64,000 bases of DNA. Origin: Pseudomonas synxantha. Lineage in GTDB: Bacteria > Pseudomonadota > Gammaproteobacteria > Pseudomonadales > Pseudomonadaceae. The position numbers and the translations under genes are program-made. This document shows, piece after piece, positions 50,452 to 61,226 of this stretch. Under the pieces are notes generated by a model, which was not told the DNA's origin, ran no database searches, and saw only the letters and a list, made by a program, of their open reading frames with translations. The stretch lies in NCBI RefSeq assembly GCF_900105675.1, contig NZ_LT629786.1:124001-188000 (forward strand), given 5' to 3'. How positions within the stretch are numbered: position 1 is the first letter of the stretch; the number at the start of each line of letters is the position of its first letter.

Positions 50452-51369
50452 CTACTGTATTTCTAACTGTTTCATCCGATAGTAGAGCGTTCGCTTCGCC
50501 ATGCCCAACTCTGCCGCCACCTCGTCCACGCAGTAGGAATGGCGTCGCAAAGCCTCTTCAATCAGGGCTTTCTCGATTTGTTGCAGGCGTTCTTTCAGGT
50601 TCGTTGGCGCGTGTGTAGCGTTCGAGGGGGAGTCTGAAAGCGGCGCCAGTCCCAGCACGAATCGCTTGGCAGTGGAGCGCAGTTCACGCACATTCCCCAG
50701 CCAAGGATGGCACAGCAACTGTTGGACCAGCTCGCTGCAAGGGGCTGGGGCCAGGCACTTATAGTGCTCGGCTTCCTCTTGAATCATATTCAGGAACAAC
50801 GGGACGATTCGGTCACGGCGGTTACGCAGCGGAGGAAGATTGATGTTCACCACGCTCAGGCGAAAATACAAGTCGCGCCTGAACTTCCCTTGCTCGACCA
50901 TCTCATGCAGCGATTGCTGTGCAGAGGCGATGACTCGCATATCTACCGGGATGAACCGGGTGGAGCCCAGGCGTTCGACGCCCCGTGACTCCAGCACACG
51001 TAGCAGCTTGGCTTGCATGGAAAGTGGCATGCTGTCGATTTCATCCAGATACAAGGTGCCCAAATGTGCGGTTTCGATAAACCCCGCGCGTGACTGCACT
51101 GCTCCGGTGTAGGCGCCGCTGTTGACGCCGAATAGTTGGCTCTCTGCAAGGCTTTCCGGGATGGCGGCGCAGTTGACTGCGACAAAATGACCGCGTCGAC
51201 CCGACAAACGATGGACCCGTTGGGCCAGGGTATCCTTGCCAGTGCCGGTTTCTCCCAGTAACAAAATATCGATATCGAGCGCTGCAGTACTCTTAAGCGT
51301 ACGCTCGATGTCCAAGGCTTCAACGGAGGGGAGGTATGTCTCATTTGTTATTGTGTAAGAAGCTGACAT
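50452..51369 (-). CDS. hrpR: sigma-54 enhancer-binding protein, HrpR/HrpS-like
   Basis: Predicted 305-residue activator made of an AAA+ domain and a C-terminal Fis-type helix-turn-helix, without receiver domain, as in HrpR/HrpS. Walker A GETGTGKDT (about residue 38), the sigma-54 contact loop GAYTGA, Walker B TLYLDEIDSMP, arginine finger region FRRDLYFRL, and DNA-binding VDEVAAELGMAKRTLYYRM at the end. P. syringae has two such proteins in tandem; only one is here (rspR in P. fluorescens). It should activate the sigma-54 promoter of the hrpL-like gene. Confidence 0.9.
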   Translation of the reverse strand: MSASYTITNETYLPSVEALDIERTLKSTAALDIDILLLGETGTGKDTLAQRVHRLSGRRGHFVAVNCAAIPESLAESQLFGVNSGAYTGAVQSRAGFIETAHLGTLYLDEIDSMPLSMQAKLLRVLESRGVERLGSTRFIPVDMRVIASAQQSLHEMVEQGKFRRDLYFRLSVVNINLPPLRNRRDRIVPLFLNMIQEEAEHYKCLAPAPCSELVQQLLCHPWLGNVRELRSTAKRFVLGLAPLSDSPSNATHAPTNLKERLQQIEKALIEEALRRHSYCVDEVAAELGMAKRTLYYRMKQLEIQ

Positions 51370-51740
51370 AGTCCAGGTGCTCCACTATCGCTATCACTTC
51401 ACTGTTGATAGAACGCTGTTGGCGTGCAGCCAGTAGAGCCTAAATAATCCAAAAAGTCATCGTGTCTGTTAACGTGAAAAGGCTGAAAAATAACGTGAGA
51501 AATATTAACTAATTCAGTGCGCTGTTTTGTTCAAGTGGTTTTTCGGTGGTTATAGTGTGTTTAGCGTAGGAGAAAACTTAAAGGCGGGGGATTGCGTGGA
51601 TAAGTTGGTTTAGTGCCCTGGGTAAGTAGTTTTTTCATACGTTGAATTTGCACTTGTTTCGAATATTGAAACAAACAGCCACAAAAAAACCGATGCAATG
51701 CATCGGCTTTTTTTGTTCGGTACAGGGGTTACAGGTCTAC
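51370..51740. other. AT-richer gene-free stretch between hrpR and ychF
   Basis: No gene can be supported. It must hold the promoter of the hrpR-like gene, but no clear sigma-70 or sigma-54 elements stand out. The ychF terminator (51690-51706) lies at its right end. This is the junction between the secretion cluster and the conserved core. Confidence 0.5.
51690..51706 (-). terminator. Rho-independent terminator of the pth-ychF transcript
   Basis: CCGATGCA and TGCATCGG around one base, flanked by A7 on the left and T7 on the right, 35 bases past the ychF stop. On the minus strand the stem is followed by a T-run. Confidence 0.85.
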
Positions 51741-52841
51741 TTATACGTTGAAGCGGAAGTGCATGACATCCCCATCCTTGACAATATAGTCCTTGCCTTC
51801 AAGGCGCCATTTACCGGCTTCCTTGGTTCCAGCCTCACCCTTGTACTGGATGAAGTCGTTATAGGCGATGACTTCGGCGCGGATGAAGCCTTTTTCGAAG
51901 TCGGTGTGGATCACGCCGGCAGCCTGTGGCGCAGTCGCACCGACCTTGACGGTCCAGGCGCGGACTTCTTCGACACCGGCGGTGAAGTAGGTCTGCAGGT
52001 TGAGCATCTCATAGCCAGCACGGATCACACGGTTCAGGCCAGGCTCTTCCAGGCCCAGAGCCTCGAGGAACATGTCTTTTTCTTCGCCGTCATCGAGCTC
52101 GGCGATTTCCGCTTCGATCTTATTGCACACCGGAACGACGATGGCGCCTTCTTCCTCGGCGATGGTCTTGACCACGTCGAGAAGCGGGTTGTTCTCGAAG
52201 CCGTCTTCGGCAACGTTGGCGATGTACATCACCGGCTTGGTGGTCAGCAGGTGGAAGCCCTTGATCACAGCCTTCTCGTCAGTGCCCATGGTCTTCATCA
52301 GGCTGCGTGCCGGCTTGCCTTCGGTGAAGTGAGCGATCAACTGCTCCAGCAAGCCCTTCTGGACCACCGCATCCTTGTCACCACCCTTGGCGTTGCGTGC
52401 GACTTTCTGCAGCTGCTTCTCGCAGCTGTCAAGGTCGGCGAAGATCAATTCCAGGTCGATGATCTCGATGTCGCGTTTCGGGTCGACGCTGTTGGAGACG
52501 TGGATCACGTTCTCGTCTTCAAAGCAGCGGACCACGTGGGCGATGGCGTCGGTTTCACGGATGTTGGCCAGGAACTTGTTGCCCAGACCTTCGCCTTTCG
52601 AGGCGCCGGCGACAAGGCCAGCGATGTCGACGAATTCCATGGTGGTCGGCAGGATGCGCTTGGGGTTGACGATCGCCGCCAGTGCCTCCAGGCGTGGGTC
52701 CGGCATCGGCACGATACCGCTGTTGGGCTCAATGGTGCAGAAGGGGAAGTTCTCTGCCGCAATACCGGACTTGGTCAGGGCGTTGAACAGGGTGGATTTG
52801 CCGACGTTGGGCAGGCCGACGATGCCGCAATTGAATCCCAT
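51741..52841 (-). CDS. ychF: redox-regulated ATPase YchF (OLA1 family)
   Basis: Predicted 366-residue Obg-related P-loop ATPase. G1 [18 protein letters not shown] at the N-terminus, G3 FVDIAGLV, the altered G4 typical of ATP preference, and a C-terminal TGS-like domain. Ribosome-associated stress factor. It follows pth by 22 bp, a conserved pair in Pseudomonas. Confidence 0.96.
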   Translation of the reverse strand: MGFNCGIVGLPNVGKSTLFNALTKSGIAAENFPFCTIEPNSGIVPMPDPRLEALAAIVNPKRILPTTMEFVDIAGLVAGASKGEGLGNKFLANIRETDAIAHVVRCFEDENVIHVSNSVDPKRDIEIIDLELIFADLDSCEKQLQKVARNAKGGDKDAVVQKGLLEQLIAHFTEGKPARSLMKTMGTDEKAVIKGFHLLTTKPVMYIANVAEDGFENNPLLDVVKTIAEEEGAIVVPVCNKIEAEIAELDDGEEKDMFLEALGLEEPGLNRVIRAGYEMLNLQTYFTAGVEEVRAWTVKVGATAPQAAGVIHTDFEKGFIRAEVIAYNDFIQYKGEAGTKEAGKWRLEGKDYIVKDGDVMHFRFNV

Positions 52842-52863
52842 GGTGTTTCCCCTCGGGTAAAAG

Positions 52864-53448
52864 TCAGGCCTTCTGGCTGTGCAGGTTTTTCATCGCGCGG
52901 TTCCATTCACCAGCGAAGATATCCGGCAGCACGCCGAGGGCAAAATCGATGCTGGCATCGAGTTTTTCCTGTTCGGCGCGTGGCGCACGACCCAGGACGA
53001 AATTTGAAACCATACTGGCAACGCCTGGGTGGCCAATGCCGAGCCGCAGACGGTAAAAAGTGTTCTGATTGCCCAACTGCGCGATGATGTCACGCAGGCC
53101 GTTGTGCCCGCCATGCCCGCCGCCTTGCTTGAGCTTGGCAACCCCGGGTGGCAGGTCCAGTTCGTCATGGGCCACCAGGATTTCTTCGGGTTTGATCCGG
53201 AAGAAGCCCGCAAGCGCCGCGACAGCCTGGCCGCTGCGGTTCATGTAGGTGGTGGGAATCAGCAGACGAACATCCTGACCCTGGTGCGAGAAGCGCCCGG
53301 TCAGGCCGAAATATTTGCGATCGGCCACAAGATTGACGCCTTGGGCGTGGGCGATGCGCTCAACAAAAAGGGCCCCTGCGTTATGCCGGGTCTGTTCGTA
53401 TTCGGCGCCTGGATTTCCCAGACCAACGATCAGTTTAATGGCAGTCAC
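52864..53448 (-). CDS. pth: peptidyl-tRNA hydrolase
   Basis: Predicted 194-residue enzyme that recycles peptidyl-t[23 protein letters not shown] includes the catalytic His; further conserved are [10 protein letters not shown] and [20 protein letters not shown]. In the prs-rplY-pth-ychF order. Confidence 0.96.
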   Translation of the reverse strand: MTAIKLIVGLGNPGAEYEQTRHNAGALFVERIAHAQGVNLVADRKYFGLTGRFSHQGQDVRLLIPTTYMNRSGQAVAALAGFFRIKPEEILVAHDELDLPPGVAKLKQGGGHGGHNGLRDIIAQLGNQNTFYRLRLGIGHPGVASMVSNFVLGRAPRAEQEKLDASIDFALGVLPDIFAGEWNRAMKNLHSQKA

Positions 53449-53616
53449 GACAGGGGCCCTTCCTTTGGAGTTGTGGATAACATCGCCTGACCTGAGTGCG
53501 GCGAAAGTGGACGACAGGAGCTCACTTATCCAGAGATAAACTTCGCGTTATCGCCCGCTTTCTCGCTACGTTTCGGTCCGCGATGTTTCCTCAAGCTCCT
53601 TTCGTTGCAGAGAGCA

Positions 53617-54222
53617 TTACTCTGCAGCGGTTTCGCCTGCTTCATCTTCTGCTACAACACGTGGCGCGTGGACGCTGGCAACAGCCTTGTCGTCGTTGTG
53701 AGCCAGTGCAACGAACTCAACGCCTTTAGGGGCTTTGAGGTCGGACAGGTGGATGATGGTGCCGATTTCAGCAGCCGACAGGTCGACTTCGATGAATTCA
53801 GGCAGGTCTTTCGGCAGGCAGCTTACTTCCAGCTCGGTAGCAGTGTGGGAAACAACGCCACCTTTCTTGACCGGAGCTTCTTCACCAACAAAGTGCACAG
53901 GCACGATAGCGGTCAGTTTCTGACCGGCTACAACGCGTACGAAGTCAGCGTGCAGTACGTGGCCCTTGGAAGGGTGGCGCTGCAGAGCCTTGATGATAAC
54001 GTTCTGCTTCTTGCCGCCAACGTTCAGTTCGATAACGTGGCTGTAGGCAGCATCGTTTTCGAGCAGCTTGGCTACTTCTTTAGCCAGCATGCTGATGGAC
54101 TCAGGGGCTTTTTCGCCACCGTAGACTACAGCTGGAACCAGGCTTGCGAGACGACGCAGGCGGCGGCTCGCACCTTTCCCCAGGTCGGAACGCACTTCAG
54201 CATTCAGGGTAAAATCGTTCAT
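53617..54222 (-). CDS. rplY: 50S ribosomal protein L25/general stress protein Ctc
   Basis: Predicted 201-residue L25 of the long (TL5/Ctc) type: N-terminal 5S rRNA-binding domain ([18 protein letters not shown]) and C-terminal CTC domain. ATG 54222 has GGAG eight bases upstream; the frame start at 54246 is rejected. Between prs and pth. Confidence 0.95.
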   Translation of the reverse strand: MNDFTLNAEVRSDLGKGASRRLRRLASLVPAVVYGGEKAPESISMLAKEVAKLLENDAAYSHVIELNVGGKKQNVIIKALQRHPSKGHVLHADFVRVVAGQKLTAIVPVHFVGEEAPVKKGGVVSHTATELEVSCLPKDLPEFIEVDLSAAEIGTIIHLSDLKAPKGVEFVALAHNDDKAVASVHAPRVVAEDEAGETAAE

Positions 54223-54293
54223 GTTGTATCTCCAAAATAACCACATTCGCCCCAGCGTTTGCGACCAGCGCTAAAGGCGATATGGGCAAAAAA

Positions 54294-54324
54294 GCCCCGC
54301 CCCAACAGAATGCTGGGGCGGGGC
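54294..54324 (-). terminator. Rho-independent terminator of prs
   Basis: GCCCCGCCCCA and TGGGGCGGGGC form an 11-bp GC-rich stem, followed on the minus strand by a T-run. It lies about 35 bases past the prs stop and before rplY, which should thus have its own promoter. Confidence 0.85.
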
Positions 54325-54360
54325 GCTTTTCGTCAGTGAGGTGCTCCGAAGGTTTGACCC

Positions 54361-55302
54361 TTAACGGAACATCGCGCTGATCGATTCTTCGTTGCTGATG
54401 CGGCGAACCGCCTCGGCAACTACCGGTGCGATATCCAGTTGACGGATACGCGAACAGGCTTGAGCAGCAGCGGACAACGGGATGGTGTTAGTCACCACCA
54501 GTTCGTCCAGCATAGAGTTCTCGATGTTCTCGATCGCTCGGCCCGACAGCACAGGGTGTGTGCAGTAGGCGAAGACTTTTGCCGCACCGTGCTCTTTCAA
54601 GGCTTTGGCCGCGTGGCACAGGGTGCCGGCGGTGTCGACCATGTCATCAACCAGAATACAGGTACGCCCTTCGACATCACCGATGATATGCATCACTTCA
54701 GAGTGATTGGCTTTTTCACGGCGTTTGTCGATGATCCCGAGATCCACGCCCAGGGATTTGGCGACAGCCCGTGCACGCACGACGCCGCCAATGTCCGGGG
54801 ACACGATCATCAGGTTTTCAAAGCGCTGGTCTTCGATGTCATCCACCAGGACGGGGGAGCCGTAGATGTTATCTACCGGAATATCGAAGAACCCCTGGAT
54901 TTGGTCAGCGTGCAGGTCAACCGTGAGAACACGGTCGATACCCACCACGGTCAGCATGTCAGCAACGACTTTCGCGCTGATAGCCACACGTGCGGAACGC
55001 GGACGGCGATCCTGACGGGCATAACCAAAGTAAGGGATTACAGCTGTGATTCGAGTCGCTGAGGAGCGGCGGAAGGCATCAGCCATCACGACGAGTTCCA
55101 TCAGGTTATCGTTGGTCGGAGCGCAGGTCGGCTGAATAATGAAGACGTCTTTACCGCGGACATTTTCATTGATCTCGGCTGTAATTTCGCCGTCGGAGAA
55201 TTTACCGACAGAGATGTCACCGAGAGGGATATGCAGCTGACGTACGACACGCCGAGCCAGATCGGGGTTGGCATTCCCCGTAAAGACCATCATCTTGGAC
55301 AC
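54361..55302 (-). CDS. prs: ribose-phosphate pyrophosphokinase
   Basis: Predicted 313-residue PRPP synthetase. Typical features are [16 protein letters not shown] at the start, [19 protein letters not shown], and the PRPP-binding loop [15 protein letters not shown]. It makes the PRPP used for nucleotides, His and Trp. Confidence 0.97.
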   Translation of the reverse strand: MSKMMVFTGNANPDLARRVVRQLHIPLGDISVGKFSDGEITAEINENVRGKDVFIIQPTCAPTNDNLMELVVMADAFRRSSATRITAVIPYFGYARQDRRPRSARVAISAKVVADMLTVVGIDRVLTVDLHADQIQGFFDIPVDNIYGSPVLVDDIEDQRFENLMIVSPDIGGVVRARAVAKSLGVDLGIIDKRREKANHSEVMHIIGDVEGRTCILVDDMVDTAGTLCHAAKALKEHGAAKVFAYCTHPVLSGRAIENIENSMLDELVVTNTIPLSAAAQACSRIRQLDIAPVVAEAVRRISNEESISAMFR

Positions 55303-55348
55303 GCGCAGTACCTAGAGGCTGAGGGTAACCTGGATGAGTATTAGAAAA

Positions 55349-55423
55349 TGGCAGGGGCGGCTGGATTCGAACCAACGCATGGCAGGATCAAAACCTGCTG
55401 CCTTACCGCTTGGCGACGCCCCT
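55349..55423 (-). tRNA. tRNA-Gln (TTG)
   Basis: 75 bases including an encoded CCA. Acceptor AGGGGCG/CGCCCCT, anticodon loop TTTTGAT (anticodon TTG), T-arm GGTTCGAATCC. Between ispE and prs, as is usual in Pseudomonas. Confidence 0.93.
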
Positions 55424-55460
55424 GTATCTGTTGCAACGAGTGCCCAGCACTCGATTCCTT

Positions 55461-56327
55461 TTAGAGCAGACTTTGCAGCTTGCGATGCAACATCGAAACG
55501 TTGCTTCCCTTTGCTACAAACCCTGTAAGGGTCTCTGTAAGAAGGGCCGAGACTTTATCAGCTTCAGCTTTGCTTGGGAAGCCCCCAAACACACAACTTC
55601 CAGTTCCGGTTAATTTTGCTTCGGTAAATTTACCTAACAAATTCAAAGCGTTACGTACTTCTGGATAACGCCTTGCTACAACCGGTAAGCAGTCATTTCG
55701 ACTGTTTCCCTTGGGAACGGGGCGCACTTTAATGGGAGAAGAGTTACGTGTCAACAACGGATCTGAAAAAATTTCTGCTGTACTTACAGATACTTGCGGC
55801 ACAAGCACGACATACCAAGGTTCTTCGGGCTCTACAGGGGTGAGTTTCTCTCCCACGCCTTCGGCAAACGCGGCGTGCCCACGCACGAAAACCGGGACGT
55901 CGGCGCCCAGTGTGAGGCCCAGTGCAGCCAGGCGGTCGTGGTCCCAGCCCAGTTGCCACAGGTGATTGAGGCCCAGCAATGTGGTTGCGGCATTTGAGCT
56001 GCCGCCACCGATACCTCCGCCCATGGGCAGGATCTTGTCGATCCAGATATCGATGCCGAGCGAGGTGCCAGATTGTTGCTGAAGTTTTTTCGCAGCCTTC
56101 ACAATCAGATTGCTGTCGTGGGGCACGCTTTCGAATTCGGTATGCAGCTGGATCACGCCATCGTCGCGTACGGCGAAGGTCAGCTCATCGCCGTAGTCGA
56201 GGAATTGAAACAGCGTCTGCAACTCGTGGTAACCGTCTTCACGGCGACCAAGAATGTGCAGCATCAAATTGAGCTTGGCAGGGGAGGGCAGGGTCAGGCC
56301 CTGCTTTTCTGGACGAGCGGTGGTCAC
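55461..56327 (-). CDS. ispE: 4-diphosphocytidyl-2-C-methyl-D-erythritol kinase
   Basis: Predicted 288-residue GHMP kinase of the non-mevalonate isoprenoid pathway. [20 protein letters not shown] at the N-terminus and the ATP loop [17 protein letters not shown]. Start is GTG at 56327, two bases from the lolB stop. Confidence 0.95.
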   Translation of the reverse strand: MTTARPEKQGLTLPSPAKLNLMLHILGRREDGYHELQTLFQFLDYGDELTFAVRDDGVIQLHTEFESVPHDSNLIVKAAKKLQQQSGTSLGIDIWIDKILPMGGGIGGGSSNAATTLLGLNHLWQLGWDHDRLAALGLTLGADVPVFVRGHAAFAEGVGEKLTPVEPEEPWYVVLVPQVSVSTAEIFSDPLLTRNSSPIKVRPVPKGNSRNDCLPVVARRYPEVRNALNLLGKFTEAKLTGTGSCVFGGFPSKAEADKVSALLTETLTGFVAKGSNVSMLHRKLQSLL

Positions 56328-56328
56328 G

Positions 56329-56946
56329 TTATTGCCCCAGCTTGCGAGGTTGCCAGTCCTTGATCACCAGCGTGACGTCAAGGTCGGTGCCGTGCAGCTT
56401 GATGCGTTCGGGCAGCCAATAACCGCTTTGTTCAACGTAGCTCAAGTACTCCACCTGCCAACCATCCTGCTCCAGCGTGGCCAGGCGGCTGTCGCCGTTG
56501 AGGCTCAGGCGGCTCTTGCTGTCGGGCGCCGGCAAGCCGCGTACCCACCAGACCAGATGCGAGACAGGCAGCTTCCAGCCGATCTGCTGCTCCAGCAGTT
56601 CTTCCGGAGAGCTTGCTTCGTAGCGGCCCTGGTTGGCCACTTCCAGGCTCACTTGCCCCGGTCGGCCGGTCAGGCGCGCCGCGCCCCGGCCCAGCGGGCC
56701 GGAGAGACGAATATCGTAGTAGTCCTGGCGTTGCAGCCAGAACAGGGTACCGCTGCCGGAGTCTTTCGGCGCACGAACGCCGACTTTTCCCTCGATCTGC
56801 CAGCCATCGATACTGCTCAGCTGGTCCTTGTGTTGTTTCCATTGGGCCGGGCTGCCCTGGCCTTCAACGGATTCGCGGCTGTCTATGCCCGCGCAACCGG
56901 CGAGCAAGGCGATGAAGCTGAAAACAATAATGTGGCGCAAGAACAT
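56329..56946 (-). CDS. lolB: outer-membrane lipoprotein receptor LolB
   Basis: Predicted 205-residue lipoprotein with lipobox LLAGC (Cys18). It accepts lipoproteins from LolA and inserts them in the outer membrane. [20 protein letters not shown] and [10 protein letters not shown] are typical. Between the TPR gene and ispE in one operon. Confidence 0.94.
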   Translation of the reverse strand: MFLRHIIVFSFIALLAGCAGIDSRESVEGQGSPAQWKQHKDQLSSIDGWQIEGKVGVRAPKDSGSGTLFWLQRQDYYDIRLSGPLGRGAARLTGRPGQVSLEVANQGRYEASSPEELLEQQIGWKLPVSHLVWWVRGLPAPDSKSRLSLNGDSRLATLEQDGWQVEYLSYVEQSGYWLPERIKLHGTDLDVTLVIKDWQPRKLGQ

Positions 56947-56950
56947 AAGC

Positions 56951-58675
56951 TTAAAGGGTCTCGGATCCGGTCAGGCGCTTGATGGTGCCGCGCAGGATGG
57001 GGCTTTCGGGTTGTTCCTTGAGGAATTTTTCCCAGATTTGTCGCGCTTCTCGTTGCTTGCCTTTAGCCCAGAGCACTTCGCCCAGGTGTGCGGCGACTTC
57101 TTGATCGGGAAAACGCTCCAGTGCCTGGCGCAGCAAACGCTCGGCTTCGTCGAGGTTGCCCAGGCGATAGTTCACCCAGCCCAGGCTATCGAGCACGGCC
57201 GGGTCTTCCGGGTTGAGCTGGTGGGCTTGTTCGATCAACACTTTGGCTTCGGCATAGCGCGTGGTGCGGTCGGACAAGGTGTAACCCAGGGCATTGAGTG
57301 CCATGGCGTTGTCCGGGTCGCGCTTGATGATCAGCCGCAGGTCTTTTTCCAGCTGGGCCAGGTCATTGCGTTTTTCCGCCTGCATGGCGCGGGTGTACAG
57401 CAGGTTCAAATCGTCAGGGTATTGCAGCAATGCTTGTTGCAGCAGCTTCCAGGCGCGTTCGCCCTGCTTGTTGGCCGACAAAGTCTCGGCCTGGATCAGG
57501 TACAGCTGGATAGCGTAGTCCGGCTCGGCATCGCGGGCCGCGGCCAGGCGTTTTTCCGCCTCGTCGGTACGGCCGTTGCTCATCAGGATGTCAGCCTGGC
57601 GCAGTTGGGCCGGCAGGTAGTCGTTGCCGGGGCCGACCTGGGCGTATTCCAGCAGGGCGGCCTGCGGGTCGTTGCGCTCTTCGGCAATGCGGCCGAGGTT
57701 CAGGTGCGCCGAGTCCACGTGGCTATCGCGTTCGATCAGTTCTTCCAGATAGCCCTTGGCCTCGTCCCAGGCCTTGGCTTCCAGGCAGACCAGTGCCAGG
57801 GAATAACGCAGTTCGTCGTCGTCCGGGTATTGCTGGACCAGGTTGGCGAACTGCACTTTGGCGTCCTCCATGCGGTCCTGCTCCACCAGCATGCGTGCGT
57901 AAGTCAGGCGCAGGCGCTTATCGTCCGGGTATTTCTTGATACTTTTTTCCAGCAGCGGAATCGCTTCCTTGCCGCGGTTGAGGTTTTGCAGCAGGCGCGC
58001 GCGCAGCAGGATCGGCGCGATCTCGCCGTCTTCCGGTGGGTTTTGCTCCAGCAACTTGAGTGCGGCGTCGGCCTCGTCATCCTGTTGCAACAACAGAGCC
58101 TTGCCGAACACCAGTTGGCTGTTCTTCGGGTGTTTTTGCAGCAGGCGGTCGAAACTTTTCATCAGGCCATTGCGCGTGTCCTGGTCGGTGTCGGCGGCCG
58201 ACAGCGCAAGGAAGTCGAAATGTGTGTCGCCCTTGCCCTGCAGGACTTTCTCCATATAGACCATGGAGTCGTCATAGCGTCCTGCACGGGCCAGTTGCAC
58301 GGCAGCCGCACGTTGGGCTTCCAGGTCATCCGGGGCGTTTTTCGCCCAGATCAGCGAAGTGTCCAGCGCAGCCTGGTCGGCGCCCAGGTATTCGGCGATG
58401 CGAAACGCTCGCTCGGAGATGCCCGGGTCCTGGGTGTTGATGGCCTGGGTCACATAATTATCCAGCGCAATATCAAAACGATTGCGCTGGCCGGCCAATT
58501 CAGCGGTCAGCAGGCTGTAGATCGTTTCTTCACTGAACGAGGAATAAACCTTGGGCTTTTCAGGGGCGGGGGTGCTGTCTTCCACCGGCGGCGCAGCGTC
58601 CGGCGACACGGGTGCCATGGCCTGGCAGCCGCTGAGGAAGACAAAAGCAAGGAGCAACGCGGAAGATCTATTCAT
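56951..58675 (-). CDS. TPR-repeat lipoprotein upstream of lolB
   Basis: Predicted 574-residue protein with lipobox LSGC (about Cys16) and many tetratricopeptide repeats from residue 70 to the end (for example [20 protein letters not shown] and [20 protein letters not shown]). It is conserved beside lolB in Pseudomonas; probably an outer-membrane or periplasmic scaffold. Precise role unknown. Confidence 0.88.
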   Translation of the reverse strand: MNRSSALLLAFVFLSGCQAMAPVSPDAAPPVEDSTPAPEKPKVYSSFSEETIYSLLTAELAGQRNRFDIALDNYVTQAINTQDPGISERAFRIAEYLGADQAALDTSLIWAKNAPDDLEAQRAAAVQLARAGRYDDSMVYMEKVLQGKGDTHFDFLALSAADTDQDTRNGLMKSFDRLLQKHPKNSQLVFGKALLLQQDDEADAALKLLEQNPPEDGEIAPILLRARLLQNLNRGKEAIPLLEKSIKKYPDDKRLRLTYARMLVEQDRMEDAKVQFANLVQQYPDDDELRYSLALVCLEAKAWDEAKGYLEELIERDSHVDSAHLNLGRIAEERNDPQAALLEYAQVGPGNDYLPAQLRQADILMSNGRTDEAEKRLAAARDAEPDYAIQLYLIQAETLSANKQGERAWKLLQQALLQYPDDLNLLYTRAMQAEKRNDLAQLEKDLRLIIKRDPDNAMALNALGYTLSDRTTRYAEAKVLIEQAHQLNPEDPAVLDSLGWVNYRLGNLDEAERLLRQALERFPDQEVAAHLGEVLWAKGKQREARQIWEKFLKEQPESPILRGTIKRLTGSETL

Positions 58676-58857
58676 ATAGGAAGAGGACGACTAACCTGCG
58701 GTCGGATCATCATGACACAAGCCTTCGGCCAAACATAACCGAGTCTCAATGCAAGCCTTTATAGGCATAACGAATTAGGACAATAGACGACGGTGGTTGT
58801 TCTGGATCTTTCGAAGTAGGACAATTGTCGGCTTCCCGACATCATCAGCGATATTGA

Positions 58858-60147
58858 ATGGCCTTCCTCGCACTCGGTATTAACCACAAGACTGCCTCCG
58901 TAGACGTGCGCGAGCGCGTGGCGTTTACGCCAGAGCAGTTGGTTGAGGCCCTGCAGCAGCTCTGCCGGCTCACCGACAGCCGCGAAGCTGCGATCCTTTC
59001 GACCTGCAATCGCAGCGAGCTCTATATAGAGCAGGAACATCTTTGCGCGGATGTCGTACTGCGCTGGCTGGCTGATTATCACCATTTGAGCCTCGATGAC
59101 CTGCGCGCCAGTGCCTATGTGCATGAAGAGGATGCGGCAGTTCGTCACATGATGCGCGTGGCGGCCGGCCTCGATTCGCTGGTGCTGGGCGAGCCGCAGA
59201 TTCTTGGCCAGATGAAATCCGCCTATGCCGTGGCGCGTGAGGCCGGCACTGTCGGTCCATTGCTGGGCCGGCTGTTCCAGGCCACGTTCAATTCCGCCAA
59301 ACAGGTGCGCACCGACACGGCTATCGGCGAAAACCCGGTGTCGGTGGCCTTTGCCGCCGTGAGCCTGGCCAAGCAGATTTTCAGCGATTTGCAGCGCAGC
59401 CAGGCCTTGCTGATTGGCGCCGGGGAAACCATCACCCTGGTGGCCCGTCACCTGCATGACCTGGGCGTGAAACGCATTGTGGTTGCCAACCGCACCCTTG
59501 AACGAGCGAGTATCCTTGCCGAGCAGTTCGGTGCCCACGCCGTGCTGCTGTCGGATATCCCGGCTGAATTGGTACGCAGTGATATCGTCATCAGCTCCAC
59601 CGCCAGCCAGTTGCCGATCCTTGGCAAGGGCGCGGTCGAAAGCGCGTTGAAGCTGCGCAAGCACAAGCCGATCTTCATGGTGGACATCGCCGTTCCCCGG
59701 GATATCGAACCCGAAGTCGGCGAGTTGGACGACGTTTACCTCTACAGCGTCGACGATTTGCATGAGGTGGTTGCCGAGAACCTCAAGAGCCGCCAGGGTG
59801 CCGCCCAGGCCGCAGAGGAAATGGTCAGCACTGGCGCCGAAGATTTCATGGTGCGCCTGCGTGAACTGGCGGCGGTGGATGTGCTCAAGGCGTATCGTCA
59901 GCAGGGCGAACGCCTGCGTGATGAAGAGTTGCTCAAGGCCCAGCGGATGCTGGCCAACGGCAGCGGCGCCGAAGAGGTACTGATGCAATTGGCCCGTGGC
60001 CTGACCAACAAGCTGCTCCACGCTCCCAGCGTCCAGTTGAAAAAGCTTACTGCCGAAGGCCGCCTCGATGCGCTGGCCATGGCCCAGGAACTCTTTGCCC
60101 TCGGTGAGGGCGCGTCAGACAGCTCTTCGGATAAAAAATCGCAATGA
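58858..60147 (+). CDS. hemA: glutamyl-tRNA reductase
   Basis: Predicted 429-residue enzyme giving glutamate-1-semialdehyde for haem. [20 protein letters not shown], catalytic Cys in [11 protein letters not shown] (about residue 50), and [13 protein letters not shown] of the NADPH-binding domain. Divergent from the TPR-lolB operon; its TGA overlaps the prfA ATG (ATGA). Confidence 0.97.
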   Translation: MAFLALGINHKTASVDVRERVAFTPEQLVEALQQLCRLTDSREAAILSTCNRSELYIEQEHLCADVVLRWLADYHHLSLDDLRASAYVHEEDAAVRHMMRVAAGLDSLVLGEPQILGQMKSAYAVAREAGTVGPLLGRLFQATFNSAKQVRTDTAIGENPVSVAFAAVSLAKQIFSDLQRSQALLIGAGETITLVARHLHDLGVKRIVVANRTLERASILAEQFGAHAVLLSDIPAELVRSDIVISSTASQLPILGKGAVESALKLRKHKPIFMVDIAVPRDIEPEVGELDDVYLYSVDDLHEVVAENLKSRQGAAQAAEEMVSTGAEDFMVRLRELAAVDVLKAYRQQGERLRDEELLKAQRMLANGSGAEEVLMQLARGLTNKLLHAPSVQLKKLTAEGRLDALAMAQELFALGEGASDSSSDKKSQ

Positions 60148-61226
60148 AAGCGTCACTGCTCAATAAACTGGACGTGCTCCAGGACCGTTTCGAAGAACTG
60201 ACCGCCTTGCTCGGCGATGGCGAGGTCATTTCCGATCAGGCCAAGTTCCGTGCTTATTCAAAGGAATACGCAGAAGTTGAGCCCATTGTAGCTACCTATA
60301 AAAGCCTCACGAAAGTGCAGGCCGACCTCGAAGGCGCCCAGGCGCTGCTCAAGGACAGCGACCCGGACATGCGTGAAATGGCCGTGGAAGAAGTTCGCGA
60401 AGCCAAGGAAAAGCTCGCCGAGCTGGAAAGCGACCTGCAACGCATGCTGCTGCCCAAGGATCCCAATGACGGGCGCAACGTGTACCTCGAAATCCGCGCC
60501 GGCACCGGTGGCGACGAGGCAGCGATTTTCTCCGGCGATCTGTTTCGCATGTACTCGCGCTATGCCGAACGACGTGGCTGGCGGGTCGAGATCCTGTCCG
60601 AGAACGAAGGTGAACACGGCGGCTATAAAGAAGTCATTGCCCGGGTCGAAGGTGACAACGTCTATGGCAAGCTGAAATTCGAGTCCGGCGCCCACCGCGT
60701 ACAACGTGTCCCGGCGACAGAGTCCCAGGGCCGTATCCACACCTCGGCGTGCACCGTGGCGGTGCTGCCCGAGCCGGACGAGCAGGAAGCCATCGAGATC
60801 AATCCGGCGGACTTGCGCGTGGATACCTACCGCTCATCCGGTGCGGGTGGCCAGCACGTCAACAAGACCGATTCGGCAATCCGTATCACCCACTTGCCGT
60901 CGGGCATCGTGGTGGAGTGCCAGGAAGAACGCTCCCAACACAAGAACCGTGCGCGGGCCATGTCCTGGCTGTCGGCCAAGCTGAACGACCAGCAGACCAG
61001 CGCCGCCGCCAATGCGATTGCCAGCGAGCGCAAGCTGCTGGTGGGCTCGGGCGACCGCTCCGAGCGTATCCGTACCTACAATTTTGCCCAGGGCCGGGTC
61101 ACCGACCATCGTGTCAACCTGACCCTTTACTCCCTGGACGAGATTCTCGCCGGTGGCGTGGATGCGGTGATCGAGCCGTTGCTTGCCGAATACCAGGCTG
61201 ATCAATTGGCGGCGATAGGTGAATAA
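60144..61226 (+). CDS. prfA: peptide chain release factor 1
   Basis: Predicted 360-residue release factor. The GGQ motif in [16 protein letters not shown] (about residue 234) hydrolyses the peptidyl-tRNA ester; the codon-recognition loop carries the RF1 PAT-type region. The next gene, prmC, methylates this Gln and starts immediately after the stop. Confidence 0.97.
   Translation: MKASLLNKLDVLQDRFEELTALLGDGEVISDQAKFRAYSKEYAEVEPIVATYKSLTKVQADLEGAQALLKDSDPDMREMAVEEVREAKEKLAELESDLQRMLLPKDPNDGRNVYLEIRAGTGGDEAAIFSGDLFRMYSRYAERRGWRVEILSENEGEHGGYKEVIARVEGDNVYGKLKFESGAHRVQRVPATESQGRIHTSACTVAVLPEPDEQEAIEINPADLRVDTYRSSGAGGQHVNKTDSAIRITHLPSGIVVECQEERSQHKNRARAMSWLSAKLNDQQTSAAANAIASERKLLVGSGDRSERIRTYNFAQGRVTDHRVNLTLYSLDEILAGGVDAVIEPLLAEYQADQLAAIGE

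Noticed and set aside
33364..51369. hrpZ, hrpW, hrpK, avrE-like effectors or Shc chaperones inside the secretion cluster
   Set aside because: Looked for in the gaps and next to hrp boxes; all three boxes lead into structural operons and no further box was found.
51642..53087. 481-codon open frame on + strand
   Set aside because: Antisense to ychF and pth.
56828..58738. 636-codon open frame on + strand
   Set aside because: Antisense to the TPR lipoprotein and lolB; Gln/Phe/Leu-rich shadow of TPR codons.
58759..60021. 420-codon open frame on - strand
   Set aside because: Mirror frame of hemA, whose motifs are unmistakable.
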